From: Prosthecobacter sp.
GTDB taxonomy: Bacteria > Verrucomicrobiota > Verrucomicrobiia > Verrucomicrobiales > Verrucomicrobiaceae
Reading direction: 5' to 3'
Length of the DNA: 6,946 nucleotides
Assembly: GCA_020216965.1 (NCBI GenBank)
Contig: JAIWOJ010000111.1
Span: forward strand, 1-6,946
Part shown: one piece after another, positions 1-6,842 of the stretch
Numbering within the stretch: position 1 is the stretch's first letter
How the letters are laid out: each line of letters starts with the position of its first letter
Translations under genes and position numbers: made by a program
Notes under the pieces: generated by a model
The model's input: only the letters and a program-made list of their open reading frames with translations
What the model was told of the DNA's origin: nothing
Database searches by the model: none

Positions 1-926
1 AGGTGGAGGCTGGCAAAAAGAAACAGGGGCTGGGCTGGCAAGAGATCCCTGGGGATGATGACTTGCTCGTCGATGGCGTGTTTGCCAAAACGGCCATCGA
101 ATGGCTAAGCAAGCCGGAGAGCGGCAAGCCCTTCTTCCTCGCCGTCGGCTTTCACCGGCCTCATTTGCCACTCGTGGCCCCGGCGCAGTATTTTGATCTG
201 TATCCCTTTGAAAGCATCACGCTGCCTGAAGCCCCCGCAGATGATGAGGCAGACATCCCCGCGCCCGCCCGCAATGGCGCGGTGCCCGGCTATGCACTCA
301 CGGCTACGCCCGAGCAGCGCCGCGCCGCCATCCGCGCCTACCTCGCCTGCGTGAGCTATGTGGATGCCCAGGTCGGGCGCTTGCTGGAGTCCCTCAAACA
401 GGCGGGCCTTGATGACAACACGATCATCCTTTTTGTCTCTGACCATGGCTGGCACCTCGGCGAGCATGGCCTCTGGCACAAACGCAGCCTGTTTGAGGAA
501 AGTGCCCGCGTGCCCTTCCTCCTTGCCACCCCCGGCATGAAGGCCGCCGGCCAGCGGAGTGAGAGCCTGATTGAGCTGACGGACGTTTTCCCCACGCTCT
601 GTGATCTCTGCGGCCTGCCTGCGCCCAAGCAACTGGAAGGCAAAAGCCTGCGCCCCTTCCTGGAAAATGCCGCCGCTGAGATTCACGATGCTGCCTTCAC
701 CCAGGCTAGGCGCGGTCCGAATGCTGAGTTTTGGGGCCGCAGCATCCGCACCAGCCGCTGGCACTGCACCGAATGGGATGAAGGACGCAGCGGCATTGAG
801 CTCTACGATCACGCAAGCGATCCGCAGGAATACACCAACCTGGCGAACGATCCCAAGCACGCCGCTACACTCCAAGAGCTGCGTGCCAAGCTGGCCGCCA
901 AACTGCCGCCCATCGTCATGCGCTGA
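1..926 (+). CDS. Sulfatase, iduronate-2-sulfatase-like, 5'-truncated by the window edge
   Basis: C-terminal part of a type I (formylglycine-dependent) sulfatase, which would hydrolyse sulfate esters, probably on a polysaccharide. The frame is open to the left edge, reading from base 3, and the 307 residues visible are shorter than the usual 450-550. The N-terminal metal-binding Asp pair and the C-x-P-x-R formylglycine site are therefore missing because of the window, not because the gene is broken. Visible family marks, numbered from base 3, are a FHRPHLP active-site segment (His51), the metal-ligand SDHG segment (Asp147, His148), and a HGLWHK segment with Lys160 followed by ARVPF. The H-R-P-H-L-P and W-H-L-G-E-H-G-L-W style is that of the iduronate-2-sulfatase/choline-sulfatase-like branch, different from the next gene. 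The tail (C-D-L-C-G-L-P, then L-Y-D-H-A-S-D-P-Q-E-Y-x-N-L) is the standard sulfatase C-terminal subdomain. TGA at 924-926 is followed 41 bases later by the second sulfatase. The family is certain; the substrate is unknown. Confidence 0.93.
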   Translation, partial: VEAGKKKQGLGWQEIPGDDDLLVDGVFAKTAIEWLSKPESGKPFFLAVGFHRPHLPLVAPAQYFDLYPFESITLPEAPADDEADIPAPARNGAVPGYALTATPEQRRAAIRAYLACVSYVDAQVGRLLESLKQAGLDDNTIILFVSDHGWHLGEHGLWHKRSLFEESARVPFLLATPGMKAAGQRSESLIELTDVFPTLCDLCGLPAPKQLEGKSLRPFLENAAAEIHDAAFTQARRGPNAEFWGRSIRTSRWHCTEWDEGRSGIELYDHASDPQEYTNLANDPKHAATLQELRAKLAAKLPPIVMR

Positions 927-967
927 CGGCTGCAACATGGCGCGCCCCGCGACGTTCCAGCGCCGCC

Positions 968-2872
968 ATGCTCCACGCCGTTCTCTTTCTTCTCAGCCTC
1001 TCCGCCCTCGGCCACGCCGCCCAGCGGCCGAATGTCGTCCTTTTCCTCGCCGATGACATGGGCTGGATGGACAGCGGCGTTTATGGCGCCAAGTATTATG
1101 AGACGCCCAACATCGACCGCTTTGCCCAGCGTGCGATGCGTTTCACGGATGCCTACGCGCAGCCGCTGTGCTCCCCCACACGCGCCTCCATCCTCACCGG
1201 GCAATACAGCGCGCGCCATGGCATCACCACCGCCAGCGGCCACCAGCCGCCGCAGCCCGCCGGGCACGAGTTTCTGAAAAAGACCGCACCAGCAAACGCG
1301 CCCATGCTGACGCCAGAGAGCAAAAACTACCTGGAACCCGCGCAAATCACGCTGGCAGAGGTGCTCAAGGCCGCTGGCTACCGCACCGCCCACATTGGCA
1401 AATGGCACATCGGGCTCACTGCGCCCTACTGGCCAGAGCAGCAGGGCTTTGACACCGCCTTTCACTGCCACCCCGATCCCGGCCCGCCGGGCGAATACTT
1501 TTCCCCCTACGGCGTGAAGGCGGAAGGTGTGCCAAACGGCAAAAATAGGATCGGCACCATCACGGATGGCCCGCCGGGTGAATACATCGTGGACCGCCAG
1601 GCGGCGGAGGCGGTGAAGTTTATCCAAGCCAACAAAGACGGGCCCTTTTTTCTCAACCTCTGGTGCTACGGCGTGCATGGCCCCTGGGGGCACAAGGAGG
1701 AGTACACCAAGGTCTTTGCTGCGAAAAAAGACCCCACCGGCCGCCAGGGGAATCCCATCATGGCCTCCATGCTGCGCAGTGTGGATGAGTGCTTTGGCCG
1801 CATCCTGGAGGAGCTAGAGAAACAAGCTCTGGCAGAGAACACCATCGTCATTTTCTACTCAGACAACGGTGGCAACACCCACAGCAACACCATCGCGGAA
1901 GGCAAAAAGTCCGCCAACGAAGCCTGGCAAAAGTGGGCTGGCTTCCAGCCACCGACGATGAACACCCCACTGCGCGACGGCAAGGGCACCCTCTACGAGG
2001 GCGGCACCCGCGTGCCGCTGATGTGGGCCTGGGCAGGCAAGATCCAGCCCGGCAGCATCCGTGATGCCGTGGTGGGGCCGATCGATCTCTACCCAACATT
2101 GATCGACCTGCTGGGCCTGCAAAAGCCCGCCGGGCAGATCATCGATGGCATCAGCTACGCCAGCGTGCTGAAAGGGGAGGGCAGCCTCAAGCGCGATGCT
2201 TACTTTAACTACCATCCACACGCTGGGGCGAATCGTGCGGGCGGTGTCTGGGTGCGCCAGGGAGATTGGAAGCTCCTGCGCTGGTTCGGCAACCCAGACA
2301 CGCATGAGCTCTACAACCTGAAGGATGACCTCAGCGAATCAGATGACCTCTCTGCCAAGATGCCAGACAAAGTCCGCGAGCTGGGCAAGCTGATCGACGG
2401 CTTCCTCAAGGACACCGGCGCGCTTTACCCACGCCCCAACCCCGCCTACAAGCCCGTGCTCGGCAAAAACCCAGTCAAGACCACGAAGGATCCTTTAGAC
2501 GGCTGGAAAGAGCGCGCCTGCAAGGCCACCCCCACCGATGGCATCCTGAAGGTGCAGCCCACGGGCAAGCCGGACGCCGCCTTCCTGGGCCATGGCAGCG
2601 CCGGCATGGTCGGCCCCGCAGTGCTGAAACTGCGTGCCCGCGCTGGACAGGGCGGCTCTGGCCGCATCGACATCATGAGCAACGTGAAAGAGGCAGCTAC
2701 CGTCGGCTTCAGCGCACCCTTGGAGATCGCTGGCGGCGGCTGGCAGGAGCTCACGGTGCCGCTGGAAGTGAAAGGTCCCCTAGGCACCCTGCGGATCTAC
2801 TTACCCGAGTGCGAGGTGGACTTTATCGAGGTCAAACCCTCCGCAGGCAGGCCGCTGCGTTCGGATTTCTGA
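968..2872 (+). CDS. Secreted type I sulfatase with C-terminal beta-rich accessory domain
   Basis: Complete 634-residue sulfatase. Residues 1-18 (hydrophobic, ending G-H-A-A before Q19) look like a Sec signal peptide, so it should act in the periplasm or outside. The core begins R-P-N-V-V-L-F with metal-ligand Asp29-Asp30. The formylglycine motif is C68-S-P70-T-R72, followed by A-S-I-L-T-G. G-K145-W-H147, His237 (G-V-H-G-P), Asp299-Asn300 (S-D-N-G-G) and Lys339 (D-G-K-G-T-L-Y-E-G-G) complete the expected active site. It needs conversion of Cys68 to formylglycine by a maturase not in this window. Residues about 513-634 form an extra domain starting W-K-E-R-A-C-K and ending in beta-like strands (R-I-Y-L-P, F-I-E-V-K, R-S-D-F). 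This kind of tail is familiar on planctomycete and verrucomicrobial sulfatases and may bind carbohydrate. The ATG at 968 has no Shine-Dalgarno sequence, but it gives a clean signal peptide and no better in-frame start was seen. The n-region lacks Lys/Arg, which is slightly unusual. The substrate cannot be inferred. Confidence 0.96.
   Translation: MLHAVLFLLSLSALGHAAQRPNVVLFLADDMGWMDSGVYGAKYYETPNIDRFAQRAMRFTDAYAQPLCSPTRASILTGQYSARHGITTASGHQPPQPAGHEFLKKTAPANAPMLTPESKNYLEPAQITLAEVLKAAGYRTAHIGKWHIGLTAPYWPEQQGFDTAFHCHPDPGPPGEYFSPYGVKAEGVPNGKNRIGTITDGPPGEYIVDRQAAEAVKFIQANKDGPFFLNLWCYGVHGPWGHKEEYTKVFAAKKDPTGRQGNPIMASMLRSVDECFGRILEELEKQALAENTIVIFYSDNGGNTHSNTIAEGKKSANEAWQKWAGFQPPTMNTPLRDGKGTLYEGGTRVPLMWAWAGKIQPGSIRDAVVGPIDLYPTLIDLLGLQKPAGQIIDGISYASVLKGEGSLKRDAYFNYHPHAGANRAGGVWVRQGDWKLLRWFGNPDTHELYNLKDDLSESDDLSAKMPDKVRELGKLIDGFLKDTGALYPRPNPAYKPVLGKNPVKTTKDPLDGWKERACKATPTDGILKVQPTGKPDAAFLGHGSAGMVGPAVLKLRARAGQGGSGRIDIMSNVKEAATVGFSAPLEIAGGGWQELTVPLEVKGPLGTLRIYLPECEVDFIEVKPSAGRPLRSDF
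1481..1585 (+). repeat. Near-perfect 18-bp direct repeat inside the second sulfatase
   Basis: The 18 bases at 1481-1498 and at 1568-1585 differ at one position (a synonymous third base, GGC versus GGT). Both are in frame and encode Gly-Pro-Pro-Gly-Glu-Tyr, at residues 172-177 and 201-206, in the loop-rich region between the G-K-W-H motif and the active-site His237. This may be a small internal duplication or coincidence in a Gly/Pro-rich loop. Confidence 0.6.
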
Positions 2873-2969
2873 CCGCAATGACACGCATCTCCCCGGTGCG
2901 CCCACATTGACAAAGCGCTGTTTCACGGCGAGACGCGAGGCCATGCGATGCCAGTGGAGTGCCCGAGAG
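2873..2969 (+). other. Short intergenic gap with alternative starts of the Omp85 gene
   Basis: About 97 bases separate the sulfatase stop from the preferred Omp85 start. The Omp85 frame is open through most of it, with alternative starts TTG at 2907 and ATG at 2943. A TTGACA sequence at 2907-2912 resembles a -35 box, but I find no -10 hexamer at a suitable distance. No hairpin followed by a T run is visible, so there is no sign of an intrinsic terminator. Confidence 0.4.
2956..2959 (+). promoter_or_regulatory. GGAG ribosome binding site favouring the 2970 start
   Basis: GGAG, in GTGGAG context, lies 10 bases before the ATG at 2970. It is the best Shine-Dalgarno-like element seen before any start in the window and is the main reason for preferring 2970 over TTG 2907 or ATG 2943. 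The spacing is at the long end of the normal range, so the evidence is moderate. Confidence 0.45.
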
Positions 2970-5090
2970 ATGCTGGAGACCCTACGCGCCTTTGCCGGGG
3001 TGACCGCTTGCTTGCTCTGGCTAGGTGCTGCGGCCCTGATGCGGGCAGAGACGGCACCCCCCAGCGGGTTCACGGTGCGTGAGGCGGCGCTGTCCGTGCA
3101 TGTCTCTGGCGGTGATCCCACTCAGCAGCAGGCGCTGGAAGAGATGCTGCGGGATCAGCTCACCCTCTCTGGCCTGAGCACGGTTTCAGAACCGCTGGCG
3201 GATGACTTGGCGTTTTTCACCCGCCAGCACTACATGCGCGAAGGCTGGCCTGAAGTGCAGGTGCGCTGGGAGCTGCGGGACGGCAGCATCCACCTCGCCG
3301 TGGACAGCGGGGCGCGCGCGCGTGTTGGCACCGTGACGTGGCGCGGAGATCGCGATGTGGTGCCTGAGCAGGAGATGCGCCGTTTTCTCCTGCGGCCCAG
3401 CCTGGAAAAAGATGGCGCGGACAAACAGAACCCGCTCTGGGTAGGTGCTGACTTGGAGACGGGTGCGGGCCTCGTGCAGCGTCGGCTGCGCGCTGAAGGT
3501 TACTTAGATGCACAGACCACGCTGATCCCCGCCGCCGCGCTAGATGCCGAGGGCCGTCGTGACCTGACGCTGGAGGTCAAAGCAGGGCCGCTTTATCAGT
3601 TTGGCAGCGTCACCTTCACTGGAGCACCCGCGCTGCTGGAAAAGCAGGCGCGTGAGGCGGTGGCAGGGCTGGAGGGTAGCCCCTTGAATGAGGCGCGGCT
3701 TCAGCAGGTGGAGCTGCGCCTGAACACCCTGGCCCAAGAGGCTGGTTGGCTAGAGGCGCGCACCGTCTCGGATTATCGCCTCAGCAGGCAGGGCGGTCAG
3801 GTCGATGTGGCGCTCACCCTGATGCCAGGGGCCCGCTATCGGGTGAATGAGGCGCGCCCCCACCCTGGCTTTAGCCATGGCTCTCAGCGCGTGCTGACCG
3901 CAGGCTTCCGTGAGCTGCACGGTCGTTGGTATTCAGCCCAGGATCTGGACCTCGTTTTCCGCCGCGCGCTAGATACCGGGATGTTCTCCAGGCTGGATGT
4001 GGAGACGGAAAAGGCCCCCGCTGCCCCTGCGCCGACGGTTTCTGCCAAAACCGCCCCGGAGCTGGCTGCGGCACCCGCAGTCGATCTCTTCATTCAGGGA
4101 GAGGAAACGCGGCCCAAGACGCTCGGCTTTGAGCTAGGCTTCGATACCTTTTTGGGACCCCAAGCCGGGGTGACGTGGAAAAACACCAACCTGATGGACA
4201 CGGGCAATACCCTGGCTGCCGAGCTGAACTGGAGCACTGCGGGGCCGCTCGGCTCCATCAGCCTGCGGGATCCTGCGTTTCTCGGCAGCGCCTACGCTGC
4301 ATCCGCAAGGCTCGCCGTGGAGAGCTTTGATCTCTTTGAATACACGCGCTATGGCACGAGCCTGAACTTGGAGCTGGCCCGCCGCGTCAGCCGCCATTTT
4401 ACCTACAGCGTGTTTGGCGGTGCATCGGTCAACACGGTGGATACCAGCGTGCTCAGCGCTGAAGAGACCGGGCCTGATCTTTACACGCTGGCCTTTGTGG
4501 GGGCGAACTTTCTGCTGGACTATCGCGATAGCGCTGTGCTGCCCAAAAAGGGCTGGTTTTTCAATGCCCGCCTCGAGACAACGCTGGACGCCATGGGCTC
4601 GGGCGTGAGTTACCTGCGCACAGACCTGCGCGGCGCTTGGTACCAGCCGCTGACGAAAAGACTGCGCCTGGCCGCTGGGGGCGCGCTGCTCAGCATCCAG
4701 GGCGCAGCGGCAGAGGATATCCCGATCGACTCCCGCGTCTTTAACGGCGGGCCAAACAGCGTGCGCGCCTTTGCTGAGCGCGAGCTAGGGCCACTGACTG
4801 CCGGGGGCACCCCGCTGGGCGGCACCTCCGCGCTCATTGTGAATGTGGAGATGAGCTATGAAATCATGCCAAACCTAGAACTGGCCGTCTTCACCGATGC
4901 AGGAAGCCTGGGACGCGGCCAAAACAGCAGCCCGCTGAGCTACAGCAGCGATTTCCGCACCGCCGTGGGTGCTGGCCTGCGCTATCATCTCCCCTTTGGC
5001 CCCATCCGCATCGACTACGGCCACAATGTGAGCCGCCGGGAAGGTGAGGGCGGCGGCATGTTGCATGTGGTCGTGGGCTTTGCTTTTTGA
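2970..5090 (+). CDS. BamA/TamA (Omp85) family outer-membrane protein
   Basis: Outer-membrane barrel protein of the Omp85 superfamily, whose members insert or assemble other outer-membrane proteins (BamA, TamA). From ATG 2970 it has 706 residues; TTG 2907 would add 21 and ATG 2943 would add 9. Residues 1-26 look like a Sec signal peptide cleaved near M-R-A/E-T. POTRA-like repeats lie at about 36-115 (weakest), 116-207 (V-G-T-V-T-W-R-G-D), 209-290 (Y-Q-F-G-S-V-T-F-T-G) and 290-380 (D-T-G-M-F-S-R-L-D-V). The last is interrupted by an Ala/Pro-rich stretch at about 349-370. The barrel runs from about 383 to 706, with F-L-D-Y-R-D-S-A-V-L-P-K-K-G-W, N-G-G-P-N-S-V-R599-A-F and F-G-P-I-R-I-D-Y-G; it ends in Phe, as expected for a C-terminal beta signal. 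It is longer than TamA and shorter than BamA, with no TamB or other Bam/periplasmic chaperone gene adjacent, so the exact role is open. It may be cotranscribed with the gene at 5087. Confidence 0.93.
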   Translation: MLETLRAFAGVTACLLWLGAAALMRAETAPPSGFTVREAALSVHVSGGDPTQQQALEEMLRDQLTLSGLSTVSEPLADDLAFFTRQHYMREGWPEVQVRWELRDGSIHLAVDSGARARVGTVTWRGDRDVVPEQEMRRFLLRPSLEKDGADKQNPLWVGADLETGAGLVQRRLRAEGYLDAQTTLIPAAALDAEGRRDLTLEVKAGPLYQFGSVTFTGAPALLEKQAREAVAGLEGSPLNEARLQQVELRLNTLAQEAGWLEARTVSDYRLSRQGGQVDVALTLMPGARYRVNEARPHPGFSHGSQRVLTAGFRELHGRWYSAQDLDLVFRRALDTGMFSRLDVETEKAPAAPAPTVSAKTAPELAAAPAVDLFIQGEETRPKTLGFELGFDTFLGPQAGVTWKNTNLMDTGNTLAAELNWSTAGPLGSISLRDPAFLGSAYAASARLAVESFDLFEYTRYGTSLNLELARRVSRHFTYSVFGGASVNTVDTSVLSAEETGPDLYTLAFVGANFLLDYRDSAVLPKKGWFFNARLETTLDAMGSGVSYLRTDLRGAWYQPLTKRLRLAAGGALLSIQGAAAEDIPIDSRVFNGGPNSVRAFAERELGPLTAGGTPLGGTSALIVNVEMSYEIMPNLELAVFTDAGSLGRGQNSSPLSYSSDFRTAVGAGLRYHLPFGPIRIDYGHNVSRREGEGGGMLHVVVGFAF
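4014..4079 (+). other. Ala/Pro-rich linker inserted in the last POTRA-like repeat
   Basis: Residues about 349-370 of the Omp85 protein are almost wholly Ala, Pro, Thr, Val, Lys, Ser, Leu and Glu. They sit between the strand ending D-V-E-T-E-K and the strand V-D-L-F-I-Q. POTRA domains normally join these strands by a short turn, so this looks like a flexible insert just before the barrel. The composition is read directly; the structural placement is inferred. Confidence 0.5.
5087..5090 (+). promoter_or_regulatory. TTGA stop/start overlap, possible translational coupling
   Basis: The TGA of the Omp85 gene (5088-5090) overlaps a TTG start codon (5087-5089) of the pseudouridine synthase by the four-base arrangement typical of coupled bacterial genes. 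There is no clear Shine-Dalgarno sequence just upstream, which would fit reinitiation by terminating ribosomes. The in-frame GTG at 5108 is the alternative start and would remove the overlap. Confidence 0.5.
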
Positions 5091-5860
5091 GAAAAAAATC
5101 GACCGCTGTGCAGCACGTCCACCACACGGACTTCACCATCCTGGATGAGAGCGATGAGTTCATCGTCGTGGACAAGCCAGCTCCTCTCCAGATCCATCCG
5201 GGTAGCCTCCATGGGGCCCCCACGCTATGGCATGGCCTGAAGGCGCTGCTGGCCTATGAACTGGCAAATGGCGGGCAGGTCTCCATCATCAACCGACTGG
5301 ATCGTGAAACCAGCGGCACGGTGCTCGTGGCAAAAACCCAGGCTGCCGCACGCCGCTACGGCATCGCCATGCAGGAGCACCAGATTCACAAAACCTACCA
5401 GGCGATTGTCCATGGCTGGCCAGACTGGCAGAGCCTGGAGCTAGACGCACCCATCCTGCGCCAGGGAGAGGTGGCCCCCTCCGCCATCTGGGTGCGGCAG
5501 ACCGTGCATCCGGCAGGTGCCCCCTGCCGCACCTGCTTTCGCGTGCTGCGTCGTGTGCAGCATCCTCTGGCCGGGCCGCTGGCGCTGGTAGAGGCCAGGC
5601 CCGTGACAGGGCGGATGCACCAGATCCGCGTCCACCTTTCCCACCTAGGCCACCCCATCCTTGGGGACAAAATTTACGGCCTCGATGAGCGCTGTTACCT
5701 GGAGTTCATTCAAACCGGCTGGACGCCTGCCCTCCAGGCGCGGCTCCATTTTTCCCGACAAGCACTGCATTCTCAAAAGCTGGAAGTGAACTGCCCTGGC
5801 CTAGTTCACCAGTGGAGTTCTGCCCTCCCTCCCGAGATGCTCGCCTGGCTCACACCCTGA
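5087..5860 (+). CDS. RluA-family RNA pseudouridine synthase
   Basis: Cytoplasmic enzyme that isomerises uridine to pseudouridine in rRNA or tRNA. It has 257 residues from TTG 5087 (250 from GTG 5108), the size of RluA family members that lack the N-terminal S4 RNA-binding domain; none is visible here. Conserved parts in order: V-V-D-K-P-A-P-L-Q-I-H-P-G at about 27-39; the catalytic segment N69-R-L-D72-R-E-T-S-G, where Asp72 is the nucleophile; and G175-R-M-H-Q-I-R-V-H-L followed by G-H-P-I-L-G-D-K-I-Y-G at about 175-199. Most family members have His in place of Asn69 before R-L-D. The C-terminal R-Q-A-L-H-S-Q-K-L-E strand is normal for the fold. The family is certain, but the target uridine cannot be read from the sequence, so no symbol is given. 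It overlaps the Omp85 gene by four bases and is followed by a 55-base gap. Confidence 0.95.
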   Translation: MRKKSTAVQHVHHTDFTILDESDEFIVVDKPAPLQIHPGSLHGAPTLWHGLKALLAYELANGGQVSIINRLDRETSGTVLVAKTQAAARRYGIAMQEHQIHKTYQAIVHGWPDWQSLELDAPILRQGEVAPSAIWVRQTVHPAGAPCRTCFRVLRRVQHPLAGPLALVEARPVTGRMHQIRVHLSHLGHPILGDKIYGLDERCYLEFIQTGWTPALQARLHFSRQALHSQKLEVNCPGLVHQWSSALPPEMLAWLTP

Positions 5861-5915
5861 TTCTGCTCGCGCGTTCTCTTGAAGGTTTTTCTTGGGCTTC
5901 GCGTAACCAACCACC

Positions 5916-6842
5916 ATGACCTCCCGCCGCCGCTTCCTCACCTCCGCCTCCGGCACCGCCCTGGCCGCCCAGCTTCCCAGTTGCGCCAGTCTGCCCGTGC
6001 GTGACTGCATCGATGCGCATGTGCATGTGTGGACAGCAGACACGGCGCGGTATCCACTCGCCAGTGGATTTACCAAGGCGGACATGAAGCCTGCCAGCTT
6101 CACGCCAGAGGAGCTTTTCGCGCACTGCAAACCGGAGGGCGTGAACCGCATCGTGCTCATCCAGATGAGCTATTACCAGACGGACAACCGCTACATGCTG
6201 GACATGATCGCCGCGCATCCAGGGGTCTTTTCCGGCGTGGCCATCATCGATGAAAACGCGCCTGACGTGCGCGGCAGGATGAGGGCGCTCAAGGCCCAGG
6301 GGGTGCGCGGTTTCCGCCTCTACAGCAAAGGGGGCGACATCACGAGCTGGCTCAGCAGCCCGGGCATGAGGGAGATGTGGACGGTGGCAGCGGACGAAAA
6401 CCTAAACATCTGCCTGCTGATCAATCCCGAGGCACTCGGCCCCGTCTCCCGCATGTGCGCTCAGTATCCTAGGACACCGGTCGTCATCGACCACTTTGCC
6501 CGCCTAGGCATGAGCGCGCCGGTGGACCGCGCAGGGCTGGACCGCCTGCTGCATCTTTCCAAGTATCCATTCGTCACCGTGAAAACCTCTGCCTTTTATG
6601 CCCTGGGCAAAAAGCAGCCGCCCTACCTCGACCTGGCCCCCATGATCCGCGCCTGCCGGGACAAGTTTGGCGCAGAGCGCCTCATGTGGGCCAGCGACTG
6701 CCCCTTCCAGGTCGATCCCGGCCATACTTATCATGACTCCATCGCCCTCATCCGCGATCGGCTGGACTTCCTGACCTGGAGTGACAAGGCCGCCCTGCTG
6801 CGCGGCACGGCAGAGCGGGTGTTCTTTTCAAGTCCTGCCTAA
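5916..6842 (+). CDS. Tat-exported Amidohydro_2-type metal-dependent hydrolase
   Basis: A 308-residue TIM-barrel hydrolase of the amidohydrolase superfamily, Amidohydro_2/COG3618 type, which includes sugar lactonases such as L-fuconolactonase and 2-pyrone-4,6-dicarboxylate lactonase. The N-terminus S-R-R-R-F-L-T-S-A-S-G is a twin-arginine signal. It is followed by a short Ala/Leu stretch and L-P-S-C23, which might serve as a lipobox, so the enzyme is probably periplasmic and perhaps a lipoprotein. The catalytic signature is D-A-H35-V-H37-V-W, then V-I-D-H193-F-A-R, then W-A-S-D261-C-P-F. The middle has G-V-R-G-F-R-L-Y, also typical of this branch. ATG 5916 has no Shine-Dalgarno sequence but places the Tat motif exactly at the start. 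It ends with TAA at 6840-6842 and is the last gene in the window. Beside sulfatases, a role on a carbohydrate-derived lactone or ester is plausible but unproven. There is no visible deletion or missing key residue. Confidence 0.9.
   Translation: MTSRRRFLTSASGTALAAQLPSCASLPVRDCIDAHVHVWTADTARYPLASGFTKADMKPASFTPEELFAHCKPEGVNRIVLIQMSYYQTDNRYMLDMIAAHPGVFSGVAIIDENAPDVRGRMRALKAQGVRGFRLYSKGGDITSWLSSPGMREMWTVAADENLNICLLINPEALGPVSRMCAQYPRTPVVIDHFARLGMSAPVDRAGLDRLLHLSKYPFVTVKTSAFYALGKKQPPYLDLAPMIRACRDKFGAERLMWASDCPFQVDPGHTYHDSIALIRDRLDFLTWSDKAALLRGTAERVFFSSPA

Noticed and set aside
1..926. First sulfatase as a pseudogene lacking its active-site Cys
   Set aside because: The missing N-terminus lies beyond the window edge; the visible part is intact and in frame throughout.
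105..938. Long open frame on the minus strand (277 residues)
   Set aside because: Antisense shadow of the first sulfatase, whose catalytic motifs fix the real strand and frame.
809..1693. Long open frame on the minus strand (294 residues)
   Set aside because: It lies antisense to two clear sulfatases, has no recognisable motif, and is expected in GC-rich DNA where stop codons are rare on the opposite strand.
2907..2912. TTGACA as a promoter -35 box before the Omp85 gene
   Set aside because: No usable -10 hexamer 16-18 bases downstream in this GC-rich stretch; probably chance, though the TTG is an alternative start codon.
5861..5915. Terminator between the pseudouridine synthase and the amidohydrolase
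   Set aside because: There is a short T run at 5885-5889, but no stable GC stem immediately before it.
5850..6218. Minus-strand open frames opposite the amidohydrolase start
   Set aside because: No family resemblance, and the opposite strand carries a Tat signal and HxH motif in frame.
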